Part shown: positions 50,160 to 61,300 of the stretch, piece by piece | Numbering within the stretch: position 1 is the stretch's first letter | Layout: each line of letters opens with the position of its first letter | NCBI GenBank assembly: GCA_013396915.1 | Contig: VWZL01000430.1 | Span: 1,191,309 to 1,255,308, forward strand | Origin: Stercorarius parasiticus | Taxonomy: Eukaryota > Chordata > Aves > Charadriiformes > Stercorariidae | Length of the DNA: 64,000 bases | Direction: 5' to 3' | Translations under genes and position numbers: made by a program | Notes under the pieces: generated by a model | The model's input: only the letters and a program-made list of their open reading frames with translations | The model's database searches: none | Told to the model about the DNA's origin: nothing

Positions 50160-50640
50160 AAAAACAAGGTAATTATACAGTAAGTCGGCCCTCACTTAAC
50201 TTGTAAACTTTATGATCTGGCACATTTATGACGTATTTATAACCCAGGGAAAATGCCTAGCTAGAGAGAAAAACCCAGCAATTCTGCAATAGGCAATTAC
50301 GGGTATCAGTAAAATAAGAGATTTCCAAGAAATGCCTTTTGTTTTCCTTCTTCTCATTATCCGCTGCAGAGGATTGCGTTGGTGGAGTTGTATTTCTTAC
50401 TCTCCCTTCTTTTGAAGGAAAAGGTCGTTTTTTGACAACAGGCACTAAAACGAAATTTGATGAAGCCTGGTCTGAACAACCCACTTGCCATTCAACACCT
50501 TGCTCTGGCCCTTTGTCTTACAGGGTTGCTCGGCTCAATTCCTCCTTTTCAGATACCCAGGGCATAATTACCCCGTTTCTTTGATGCCAACAACCTGATG
50601 TTTGACATCATACATAAAAATTAAGCAGGCAGAAGATCAG
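50160..50640. promoter_or_regulatory. possible conserved non-coding element
   Basis: Repeat-free block with ACAAGGTAATTATACAGTAA (50163), CACATTTATGACGTATTTAT (a TGACGTA CRE/AP-1-like core near 50229) and GATGTTTGACATCATACATA near 50597. Conservation was not tested. Confidence 0.22.
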
Positions 50641-51087
50641 TGAAGCTATTTTCTAGAAGCTGCTCAGGCTGTATTCCCATCCAAAATAAGTGCAAACGAT
50701 GGTCTTGGTGACCACAACCATCATCTTGCACTAATTAGTCCTAATTGCTCCCTCTTCACAGATGGGATCTTCAAAGTGAGTAAAGGAAGAAGGGCCAGAT
50801 CTGAAGGGGCAGAGCCTGGGTCACTTTTCTCAGAGGAGTAAACCTGCTCTGTTTAACCCACCTGCACAAACAGTCATATTTTAAGGCATCTCGTTGTGAG
50901 ATTGCAGATCCCTGTCCCAAGCCGCAGAGTCCAGCAGAGATTCTGCAATCAGGGGTTAATTGTTCCTCAACCTGTCCTCGCACCCCACTGCGCTGGGTAG
51001 TCAGAGTCACTTCCGCTGGTGTGATTTTTCTGTAACCCAAGTGGTTGGGACCTAGATTCTTGGCAGTGGAGGTTCTGACTTCAATAT

Positions 51088-51173
51088 CCACTGATGAGGG
51101 GTTTTTTGTGTGTATATGTGGCAACAGCCACTGATGAAATGAGATTTTTTTTGTGCTTGTATATGGTGCCAAG
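51088..51173. repeat. imperfect tandem duplication, unit about 40-46 bp
   Basis: Unit 1 (51088-51127) runs CCACTGATGAGGGG...TTTTTTGTGTGTATATGTGG. Unit 2 (51128-51173) runs CCACTGATGAAATG...TTTTTTTTGTGCTTGTATATGG. They share the start, a T-rich middle and the GTATATG end, with substitutions and small indels, so this is an old duplication. Confidence 0.75.
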
Positions 51174-53297
51174 ATTAGTTGTGCCAACACATTTGGGCTG
51201 CAGCGGTGTCTGGAACACTCCTGCACACACCGTGTCGGTGTGCCGACGGTCACGCTGAAGGTGGCGACCCAACTCAGACACTTAAAACCACACGCTGAGG
51301 TTTTTCAGGGGTGAACCCGTGCTGCCTGGTGCCACGTGCCGTCTTCTCTGTTGAAGCCAGCAGGGAGCCAGGATGCTCAGCATCACTCAAGGAGCTTTCG
51401 GCATCTCACAGGGCTTATATTGCAGGCCAAAGCTCTCCGGCTGTAGCCCGCAGAGCTGCTGCTGTCAGGATGATGGACCATCTGCCGGTTCCCAACCGGT
51501 GAGGCTTCCTGCTGCAGTAACCGTAGCCCAGTCTGGGCTTGTTTCAAGGTTTCCAGATGCTTTTTTGCATTGCCACGGTAATAAAGCCCTTCTCTGTGTT
51601 TCAACTCTGTGCTACCGAGCTCTGTCAGGTGCATGTCGCGTTGGTTTAGCCTTGATCCGCTGTGTAGATGACACCAAAAACCTTGATGGTGTAAGCCTCC
51701 AGGATGAGCATCCTGGAGTGGTTAACGGAAAAAGGTCTGCCCTCAGAGAGCCTCACTGAGCGATGAAGAGCCCAGGTAGAAAAAGGGAAGGAGGTTACCT
51801 GGCAACATTCCTGCCCAATTAAAGCAAATTTATTGTCAAGTATTTTTTCCTTACTGCTGCTTTGTTATTAATTGTTAATGTAGCAGTGCACGCTGGCTGC
51901 TGTGCGAGGAAGGGGTGCTGGAAATGGCTGAGATGAAGAAAGGAGCTGGGTCTGGAAAAGCGGTTTCTCTGCAAAAACTGAGAAGTGCTCGTTGCTGGCT
52001 CCACTCTGCAGGCGCTGGCAGGAAATTCCTATGCTTGGAACAAGGGGGCAAAATAATGGCAAAGGAAAATAAAATGCATAGGGTCAACAGGTTTCTAAAT
52101 TCTAGCGATGCACACACGTGAAATGCTTGCAGGAAAGGAGACACCATGGGAATGTAGATTTGACAAACACTGTTTAGGAATCGTGCACTATTTTCTCTAT
52201 AAATAGAAGCAATTCTCTGCTTCGTATTGAAACACGAAAATGCTGTATCTTTGGATGATCACTGGATGCTTTTCTGTCCGCAACCTGATCGCATCAATCC
52301 CCTAGACATTTTTTAAGAAAACCCACCACTGAATACATGGAATTAGTGAGTCTGAACTGTCAGGAGATGGACAAAACTGAACTAAGAAAGATAGAGGAAA
52401 AAAAAGAGCGTAAACATTTGAATTGGAGCAGAGAGAAGCATCCAGCACATTGTTTGCGATGAGATGGTTCTTCTCCTCCTGCGGATCAGCCGCTCTTGCC
52501 TGTGTTCCAGAGGAATAACCTGTTAAAATTGCAGTAGTTTGGGATGAGAAAATCAGCCTCTTTGGGCAGTCGCACTGACACAGCCCAGAGCTGCCTGCGT
52601 GCCTGCGCTCACGAGAGGACTCCCGGCTGGGATTTCAAGGGAAGTGAGGGGATCTGAAGTATCCAGCTCCTACGGAGCCAGGCATTCCCACAGCTCCCAA
52701 AAATCTCCCAGGCCACAGAGCTCAGACCTTTGCAGGCTCAAGCTTGACTGTTAAGGAAATGCCAGCTGCAAGAGATGAAGCCTGATGTGCAATTCCGTGG
52801 TTGCATAACTTGGGCTCAGCTTGCAAAGCTGTTACAGCTCTCTTGTACTTTCAGTCATCAACTTTGGGCTAAATCCTGCTGCCCCGATGCAGGCAGGGAT
52901 CCCACTCCAGCGCTGGGGAGGGCGAAGGTAAAGTTCCAAGTTAAGGAGTTGAAGACAGTGCGTGCATTCAAACCCAACAACCATGACAGTGCTGAGCAAA
53001 GAAGGCTTTTGCTATTTTATTATACCCCCCTTTCAGCATGGAAGAAGAAAACCTGGGTTTCCAAACCTTCTCCCGCAAAACAAAATATTTGCAAATTCAG
53101 AAAGAAAGCAGCATTCATCAAGCCTCGTGCTGCGTATCAGAGAAACCCCAGAGCTGCCCTGACAACACCTGGCCCCATGCCACGGGCTCGCAAACACCGC
53201 TGCCAACGTTTGCAGAAGTGGCTGGGACTTTGAATGCCTTTTTATTTAGGTGGCTGCTCTGGGCCCTACTATATATTAAGGTTCCATTTATAGATAT

Positions 53298-53335
53298 TTT
53301 ACAAAGTGTTAATAAATTTACAAAGTGTTAATAAA
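53298..53335. repeat. perfect 19-bp tandem duplication
   Basis: TTTACAAAGTGTTAATAAA occurs at 53298-53316 and is repeated without change at 53317-53335. Confidence 0.97.
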
Positions 53336-55999
53336 CATGGATAATTATTTGTTAGTGTTTGTGATAGAATCCAAGAGGGCAAAAACTCCCTATAAATGAT
53401 CTCTAATGCTGTTCTCAGATGAGCACATAAAGCATATCTAACACAGACATGTCTGTAATGTGGTCAGAACATCTTTTAATCATTAACTCTTTATAACCCA
53501 TTTAAAAACAGGAGAAATATAAAACGCCTCTTGAATCTGAGCAGCCTGGTGTTCGGTGAGTATTTGCACTGTTTGAGAATTGAGGCTCTCAGGAGGTTGT
53601 AGGACCCCCAGCACACTACGTGGGGATGCAGGAGCCACGGGGGGAGCACTGGGATTTTGGTAGGAGGTGCCCAAGGAGAGGACTCAGACACAACTGCCTT
53701 ATTTAGAGCATGTCCAGATCCAGTGGTGCCTTTTCACTCCATGTTTTCTCACCCCCACTTTGCTCCCGGGCCCCAAGTCCTGCATCCTGCTCTGCCCTAA
53801 GTTCCCTGGAGCCAACCAGCCTGGTGCCTACAAGACAAAATCTGGGAATGGCTCGCAGGATGGTTTTCCCCTGGAGCTGCTCCATACAGGCGGTGTAAAT
53901 GGGACCACATCACATCCAAGAATACTCTCAAAGGACTTGTAACCCCATATGGCCTTGTGTCACACCCCATTGCAGGCATGAGCCACGGGGCCCATGCCAG
54001 GCAGAGATAGCTCCATCAGGCTCCATGGCACCTTTCACATTATTCCAGCCCAAAATTGAAAAAACAGAAAAAGAAACCACAGCTACATGTATCAGACCCC
54101 AATGAGACAGGGGGTGTCAAGCCCTATGTGTGAAGGTGGCCAAGAGCCTGGGGAGGCAACGTATTGGGTGTTGCAGGACATCTACTGCCATGTGTCCCAC
54201 CAGTGGTCCCAACCCAGAAGACGCGAGACCATCACGCCTCTGGGGGGATTCAAGGCTCTCTCCCAAGTCAGTAAATGAGAGGCAAACTTTCCTGCCTTTC
54301 CTACACTCCCACTTTGGGTGCTCCTTCAGAGGAAATGCATTTGTCCGGCTGCATTGACACACCTCAAGCATCTTCGATCCCAGAAATCCATTGTCGTTTA
54401 CAAGCATCGGTTACAGCCAGTAATACCTGCAAAGCAGCCATTCTTGGGAGAGACGAGGATGCTGAAAGGCAGAAGAGAGTGAAACAGCTTGTCCAAGTTA
54501 CCCATAGCAGAGCTGGGGATGCATCCATCCTGCCCTTCTTACACACTTATTAACAAATTTTGCTTTTCTGGAGTTTGCTTTCATATCAGATAACCCGATT
54601 TCCTTCTGATTTCACTCACGTGTAACAGGACTCCTTCCCTGGGGAAAGCTGACCTTCCTTTCAGCTTTCCAAGAAGTGTGGTTTTCTAATTTTGTGCTCT
54701 GTGCATATGTTAAGAATTCGGTTTTAAGGAATCTTGTTGTTTTTTTTTCAATTTTGAAGATGAATGGTCTTCACTGCCCAACAGAGATTTATTCGTGCCG
54801 GAGTCGTTGAATGCCTTCCCATAAATGCAAGTGACATCTTGGATTATAATGATCCCTTTGCAATGGGACAGATTTTGGTTTTATTGCATCCTCCATTTCT
54901 ATGTTTGTTGTACATGGCTCGGTGCCTCTGCGGTAAGAAGGGCCGTACGCAGGCAAGAGAAGATATAACATTTTCCTGTGCAATATCCGCATGGCTTTGT
55001 GAAAGGTGGCGATGCAAAGATTCTCCATGATGAAGGGGACCTTAGAAATTCTTCATGAGCAACAGGCATTTCACAGCTAGGAGCTGATGGCGTCTGAAGG
55101 GCTGGATGTCGGATTCCTCCGCCCTGCCCAGCTTGTGGCATCTCCCACGTGTCACACAAAATCGGCAGCTCTGCTTGTGCAGCTGGAGGGACATACAGCA
55201 AACTCCACTGGTGGGAGAGGATGAAAAATATTTAGCAGGTATCCCCTACTCCTTTTTTCTTGACATCAGTGCAATCTTATTCCCACCTAAGTATTTTCTC
55301 CTGGTTTATGCTGTGTCGTCTCAAAATTGACACTAAGATCCCTGCACAACATTTCTGAGGCCTCTCTCTAGCAACTGAGAATGTAATTAATTACTCAAAC
55401 AGGGCAACATCGTTAACTAGATTTAGGAACAAGAGTTGACGGGCTCAGATCTACAGCCCTACTCCGAGTACATCAATTTTACACATGCCAGGAGGGAATC
55501 TGGGAGACCAGCTATTCTCTGGCTGCAAGCAAAGTTATATATTTCTGCCTCTGGGAGCCCAGAGACCAGCAGAGCCCTGAAAGCGCAGAGTCTGCTGCTC
55601 ACCCCTCTGTCACCCAGGGCCTCGGTCACAGAGGTATGGGGAGAGCCTGTTTTCAGCCTGGGAGAAGCTGCAAATCTCCCATGAGAGTGAATAAAAACCA
55701 CCAGGACTCTGAACCTTTGCACCCATGGCAGGGAAGGAACTGCAGAATTTCTTGGGGTGAAATCTTGGCCCCTGTGGAAACAAGGGGAAACTCCCTTTGA
55801 TTTACGTGGGGCTTGGCTTGCTGCCCTCAGCCCCGAGCTCTACTGGATTGCAAAACTCATATCGTCTTTCCATGGTGGGGAAGAAAATCTTCCCAGCTGT
55901 TAGGATAATCTCCTGCCTTTAAGCCGTTCCCCCCGGAGGCAGGAGCCAGAGCAGGAGGGGGTTCCACTTCACTTGGCAAAGGGAGGATGAAAAGAAAGG

Positions 56000-56030
56000 G
56001 GGAAGGAAGGAAGGAAGGAAAGAAGAGAAA
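56000..56030. repeat. (GGAA)n microsatellite, short
   Basis: About five GGAA units (GGAAGGAAGGAAGGAAGGAA) then degenerate purine sequence. GGAA repeats can bind ETS-family factors, but this one is short. Confidence 0.85.
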
Positions 56031-56529
56031 GACTTTCACAGTTGCAAAAAACAGCTTGAAAATACAAAGCGCACCCCCGTGATCCAAGAGAGCAGCTCCT
56101 CAGTGCGAACAAACTGAAGAATTCAGCATGTATCTGTGAAAAAACACAGTCCAAACCCTTCCCCCAGCTCAAATGGCTTTTTTAGGCAATCCCTGCCTGC
56201 CATAAAGGAGTGCTATGCGTGTGCCTGTCACACTGGGAGGGCTGTGACCGTCTTCCTGCGATGCCAGCCCTGCTGGGGGACAGCAGGCAGCGTGTCTTAT
56301 TTCAGACCTGTCCCGAGCTGCTGCTTAGAAATCCTGACAGCTCCAAAACTGCAAAGAGCTCCAGCACTTTGTGGACGCAGCACCACCGCTCTGCCACCGC
56401 AACCCAAATGGCATTCCCTTAGCAGGGCTGTGTCCCCTGCCCCGGAGAAACATGACCCCAGAAGAAAAAAAAACAACCCAAGTCTCTTTCACAGGAGGGG
56501 TGAGGACAGCCAAAGTTCAAGAAATCCCC

Positions 56530-56605
56530 ACGGGTCTCTGTGCTGCTGCTCAGTTGTGGCACGCAGTCGGCCGCGGCGGCTCGGGGTGCCAGCAGCGCGG
56601 CTGCT
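56530..56605. other. small CpG-dense patch
   Basis: About ten CpG dinucleotides in some 75 bp (around GTCGGCCGCGGCGGCTCGGG and CAGCAGCGCGGC). It is too short for a classical CpG island, but it stands out sharply from its CpG-poor surroundings. It lies about 150 bp upstream of a sense-oriented CR1 fragment. It could be a fragment of an unrecognised GC-rich repeat or a small regulatory patch. Confidence 0.4.
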
Positions 56606-56749
56606 GCTTGTGCTGACATGAAGCAGCTGGGTGCTGCCCTGCTGCCTGCGCCTGCCCCAGCAAGGAAACCCAACAGGCTCGGTCTTGATCTGTCCGGGGG
56701 ACACGTTGTCTTGCTCTGTCTTCTGCAACCCCTCATCAGTTATGGGGTG

Positions 56750-57158
56750 AACTCTCTCAGGCTGATAGAGCTGGGGGTGTTCAGCCTGGAGAATAGAAGG
56801 CTCCAGAGAGACCTTAGAGACCCTTTCAGTCCCTAAAGGGGCTCCAGGAAAGCTGGGGAGGGATTCTGGATCAGGGAGGGGAGCTGTAGGACGAGGGGGG
56901 ACAGTTTTAAGCTGAAAGAGGGGAGATTGAGATGAGATCTGAGGAAGAAATTGTTTGCTGTGAGGGTGGTGAGCCCCTGGCCCAGGTTGCCCAGAGAAGC
57001 TGTGGCTGCCCCATCCCTGGAGGGGTTCAAGGCCAGGTTGGAGGGGGCTTGGAGCAACCTGGGCTGGTGGGAGGTGTCCCTGCTGAGGGCAGGGGGTGGG
57101 ACTGGATGATCTTTAAGGTCCCTTCCAACCCAAACCATTCTATGATTCTATGATTCTG
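56750..57158 (+). mobile_element. CR1 LINE, 5'-truncated, younger subfamily
   Basis: Sense CR1 from CTCTCAGGCTGATAGAGCTG through GTTCAGCCTGGAGAATAGAA (ORF2 C-terminus; the frame 56540-56836 ends with LGVFSLENRRLQRDL) to a double ATTCTATG tail at about 57137-57155. From 56943 to 57062 it is identical, base for base, to 10918-11037. The well-kept tail and low divergence make it one of the younger copies here. Confidence 0.96.
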
Positions 57159-57164
57159 ACTTTT

Positions 57165-57480
57165 TGCAGCATGGCCTAGCCATCAGAGTTGGTGAATCTG
57201 TGCACGTCTCCAGCACACAGCCCATTTGTGAAAAGTAATGAGTTTTGTTTTGGAAATGGGCTGTCGGCAACCTCTTTGCATGACCAGAAATCGCCTCCCG
57301 GGGCCCAACATTTCCCCAGGCATCATTGCAGATAACTGCACGGCCGTCCTGCCCCCTTCCTGCCCAGCACGGAGCATTTCCTCCAAACTGGTGATGTCAT
57401 GGTAGTTAATGGGCTTTAATTGTGCCTTTCCACTTAGTAACAATAAGCTGAAAGCTCATTAAACACTGGCCTTGCGGCTA
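57165..57480. promoter_or_regulatory. possible conserved non-coding element
   Basis: Immediately right of the CR1. It carries CCTCTTTGCATGACCAGAAA near 57271, GGTGATGTCATGGTAGTTAA (a TGATGTCA CRE-like core near 57392), TTAATGGGCTTTAATTG (57406-57422) and GCTCATTAAACACTGGCC. The motif density and lack of repeats suggest regulatory DNA. Conservation was not tested. Confidence 0.3.
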
Positions 57481-58949
57481 TTGAGAACAGCTCTGGCTTC
57501 TTAAAAACTGTCTGAGTGGTAGAGCTTTTCTTAAGAGTTCAAGAAAAGCAACATGGGGTTGGACCAAGGGTATGCCCTGCAACAGGAGGCAGCTGTGGGT
57601 GCTTGGGGGCGAACAGGGAGAAGAGGGAGGTGGTTCCCCAGATTAATTTCCCAAGTGGTTTGTGTCTCTGGGGTTTGCTGTTGAGGTGGGTTCTTTGCAG
57701 TCAGCGATCCCAAATGCATTTCTTTTTGTGAATATTTCCAGTTGCCTTCTGAACCCATGTAAACTGTCAGCACTAGCAGCATCCCAGTTGTGCTTGGAGG
57801 TTTTCCAGCAGCTCCTTCCTCAGGCTGGGAGCCATTCACCTCTGTTTCCCTCCATTGCAATCGCCTGAAGGATCCTGTTTGAGCTGCTGATGAGGGAGAC
57901 AGTTGGGAGAAGGATGGCGGAGATGCCCGGTGAAAACAGACAGAAACTGCTAAATCCACTATCTGAGGTGGGGACCCAATTTGGAGCTTACAGAGGATCA
58001 CAAGGGTTCTGGGGAGGAGCAAGAAAGCCATGTGCAATGTTAAAAATAATAAAATTCAGGTAGGGAAAAATACCTTGTAGCTGCTTCTTTTTCACCCTCT
58101 GGTGTCTGGAGGTTGTCTCAGGTGTGAGGTCCCTGGAAAAAGACCTGGGAGATACCTCTCCCTCTCATGGCTGAGTTCTGCCTCCTGCCAGCTGCCTGGG
58201 GCAGCCCCATGGCAGAGCTGGAGCTGTGCCACGCCGGGGGATGTGTGGGGCTGGGGCTGAAGCAGATCCAGCATTTATGGACTGCAGGATATTTTCCTTA
58301 GCCTGGAATTTGGCCCAGGTTGACATTTTTCCCTTGCTGAAGCCTGCAGGGGCATTCACAGCCTCAGAAAAGGTCTCAGTATCTGCCACCTGATGCTGGG
58401 CCAGCCTTTGGCTGTGTTTCTGCTGCATCTTCTGGTAGCACAGGTAGACACGTACTGGCTGGCGTGTTAGAGGCACTGCTGCAGCATCGCAGCCTGCCTG
58501 GGCCCTGGGTCAGCCCCTGCATTGCACCCAGCGCAATCAGACCTCCGCAACGGCAAGGCTATGCTGGGTGGATGGAGAAAGCCCTGTGCTGTCTCTTCAC
58601 TCTGCAGACCCCGCTTGGTTACGATGGCGACACGGCAGCAGAGGTCCGTCAAGCTGCAGTCATGGCTAGGCTGGTTTCCAGGCAGAGCTGTGGGCTTTGG
58701 CTCCCCGCTTGCGGGGAGCATCTGGGCACACGTGCTGGCAAATGTGCATCCCAGGCGTCCCACGCTGACAGCGCTGCCCTGCTGAGACCACGAGGTGCAG
58801 GCGCCTTTCAAGCCAGACAAAAAAGCAGTGTTTGCCTTTTAACCAGAAGAGGAAAGAGAAGGACCCTTTGAAATGGAAATGACTACAAAACGCTGGAGTT
58901 TTTAAGATACTGCATGTTGCAGCTGACCCTTTAGCCACGCTGTGCCATC

Positions 58950-59260
58950 AACGACTTGCTGTCTGCCTGCATTTACCTATGCAAGCTGCCTGCCAGTCAC
59001 TCCAAAGCTAATGCTCTGAACATCAGTAAATTAATACGGACCCGCCTGCTTAAATATCCAATAGGAGAAAGTAGAATGGATTGTTCTGTGCTTACGTGAC
59101 TAATTGGATTAGAGAGAAATAATTTAATGATTTGGAAGTAATGAGTTACTGCATGGCTGATTCCAGCAGAAAGTCCGACAGTGGCATTATGCCAATGAGA
59201 GCGCGTTCTGCAAGCGAGATCTCACTTGAAGTTTGACAGGGAACCAGGGATAGGTCTTGG
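58950..59260. promoter_or_regulatory. possible conserved non-coding element
   Basis: Contains GTGACTAATTGGATTAGAGA, with TAATTG directly joined to GGATTA (59101-59111), a fused homeodomain plus bicoid/OTX-type site. Then AATAATTTAATGATTTGGAA, TAAATATCCAATAGGAGAAA (a reversed CCAAT-like box) and GGCATTATGCCAATGAGAGC. The best enhancer-like texture in the window by eye. Conservation was not tested. Confidence 0.35.
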
Positions 59261-60204
59261 GCTTGGGAGAAGGCTGCAGGGCTCATTCTGATCTCATTTC
59301 ATGCCTTCATAGCTCCATAGCCTTGATTTACACTGATATCGCTGAAACTCTGATCAGGCCTTGGAAATTTCATTGTATATACAGCCTTTCCTAAAGCCGT
59401 GGAGTGCTTCTGTGGACTGTGCCTGTTCCATCAGTGAAGATGGATGAGATATCTAGGCACTGATAGCGTCTTTTGGCTGTCTTGATTGCTTCTTTGTGCA
59501 AATTGTATTCCGGAGGGGTTTTTTTGAACCAATGGTCCTAAGTTTGATGTGCTATGCTCAAGTGGGGAGGCTTTTTAGGGGTGAAAAGGGGATGTCTAGC
59601 CCACGCTTCTGAGAGATGGGCTTGGATGCCTCACGTGGTTCTCTCTCCTGTGTTGCAGGTGCCTTCCTACTGCTCTGCCGTGAGCACAAGAGTTTCTGGG
59701 CATGCGGGGTTCTCCCTGACTGCAAACCCACTCATTTTTCTGCATCTGCTGCTCGAGGGTCTTGAGGTATTCTAAAAACATGACTTTCTAATGTGAGATC
59801 CTAGCTGGTGGATCTCCATTTTTGCACAGCAAGAGGTACCCTGGCTTGCTGAGATGAAATGTGTGGCTGAGGTTGCACAGCAAAAAAAAAAAATAATTGT
59901 AAAGGCCAAGAATGATAGAATGACGCTGCTGGCTTTAGCTGCAGCTCCTGTGTGGGAGAACATGGAGAACCAGGGAGGCAACCAGGATCCTTGGTCTGCG
60001 CTCTTTCCTGAATCATCAAATGCAGACACACTCTGAGCCCCTCATGCTCCTAGACATGGTTTCCTCCTTGTCACAAAGAAAGATTTACTGTTATCCCCCA
60101 AATAAGGGAAAATAGCAAACAATTCTCTCCAGTGCTATTATTAACTATGTTCTTTGAGTTTTGCCAAACACAGGGATTAATAAGACAACTAAAGAAAACA
60201 AGCC

Positions 60205-61300
60205 TGAGGAAGATCTTGAAATGCCATTTCATTCATCTGTCAGGGGAGGGCTTATCTGTAACTACCTGTTTCTGAGAGATCTTTGTCTATACTGTCCTCC
60301 AAAATCCTTGGTGATGGGACCTCCACAGCCACCCCAGACAATTCCCTGTGCCAGAAGTCCTCATCATTAGATAATTTTCCTAAACTTTAACTTCCAACCT
60401 CCTCTCTGCAGTCTACACCTATTCCGTCTTGTCCTATCTGCCCTGCACACAGAGCGCATATTCCACCCTTTCTCTTTCTGCTAGTCCTTTGTGCATCGGA
60501 AATTATTATCATGTCTTCCCTCAACCTTCTCACTTTTAGACATCTCAGCCAATGGTCCTTCTTGTTGTCTTCTGTGCTGTTTCCCATCAGCCCGTATCTT
60601 TGCTGAACTGCAGAACTACCTTTTTTGCAGCAGTATAACATGTTCGGTTTGCCACATGTTCAGTTTGCAAACCATTATCATCTCATGTAGAACCATCCAG
60701 ATGTTCTTCCTGTATCTATATGATTATTCTTACCCTATGCGCCAAACTTTGCATTAATTTTTATCAGACAGCATTACATTTCTTTGGGATATTTTCCCAA
60801 CTAACCAAGGTCATTTTAAGTCATAACCCTCAGCTCAACATGCTTGCAGCTTCTTCCAGGTGTCATTGCATGTGCAGCACGTATATTGTCTCCTTCTCTT
60901 CTCTTCTCTTCTCTTCTCTTCTCTTCTCTTCTCTTCTCTTCTCTTCTCTTCTCTTCTCTTCTTTCTCCAGTTATTAAGGACAATAGTGAACAGTGCTGAG
61001 CTGCTCCATGTACAGTGCCAGTAACACCAGTCTGGCAGAGAACCCTGAATCTCTCTCTTCAATATGATTTTCCAACCAATTTTCTACCTTTCAGTATTTA
61101 TCCTTAAACCTTGTTTGCTGAGCTGCCTTAGGAAAATGCCATATGAAGCAATACAAAAACCTTCCCAAGTTGAAGATAAATTACTTTTTACTGCTGCTCC
61201 TTATCTCTTTACTCTCTCTTGCCCTGTCAAAGAGGAAATTAGATCAGTTTGGTATGATCTAAACAAATCTGTGAGCTGTGAGCTGTACATCTCAGGACTG
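60205..61300 (-). mobile_element. ancient CR1/L3-like LINE, about 1.1 kb, highly decayed
   Basis: A colinear series of weak matches to the reverse strand of old CR1-clade elements shared by archosaurs and turtles. TTGGTGATGGGACCTCCACA and CCAGACAATTCCCTGTGCCA come from the 3' part. Then TCTACACCTATTCCGTCTTG, TTTTTTGCAGCAGTATAACA, CAAGGTCATTTTAAGTCATA, CAGTTATTAAGGACAATAGT, TGATTTTCCAACCAATTTTC and CCCTGTCAAAGAGGAAATTA follow, the last few from the ORF2 protein-coding part. The order matches the family throughout. It is much older than the other copies and contains a pure microsatellite at 60893-60963. Ends are approximate, and the element may extend right to about 61400. Confidence 0.75.
60893..60963. 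repeat. (CTCTT)13 pentanucleotide microsatellite
   Basis: Thirteen perfect CTCTT units (60896-60960) with partial units on both sides. It is a pure polypyrimidine/polypurine tract with mirror symmetry. It is the longest pure simple repeat in the window and lies within the ancient CR1, at the point where related elements have 'tactctctatgcc'. Confidence 0.97.

Larger units (their letters stand above)
45215..56749. other. long unique non-coding stretch
   Basis: About 11.5 kb without a recognised gene. It contains a T17 run at 45857, A-runs near 46766 and 47320, an (AAAT)n at 48037, enhancer-like blocks at 46960, 48060, 49130 and 50160, an imperfect tandem duplication at 51088, a 19-bp tandem duplication at 53298, a (GGAA)n at 56000 and a CpG-dense patch at 56530-56605. 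None of the frames shows a domain I recognise. Confidence 0.5.
57159..60204. other. unique non-coding DNA
   Basis: No gene is recognised. It holds two enhancer-like blocks (57165-57480 and 58950-59260) separated by GC-moderate DNA in which frames of 100-168 codons overlap on both strands. The longest, minus 57531-58037, has no domain I recognise. Confidence 0.5.

Noticed and set aside
57531..58037. 168-codon minus-strand frame
   Set aside because: No recognised domain, and overlapping plus-strand frames are open too. Close to chance for GC-moderate DNA.
58464..58871. 135-codon plus-strand frame, with overlapping minus-strand frame of 117 codons
   Set aside because: Both strands open over the same GC-rich bases; no domain and no splice context recognised.
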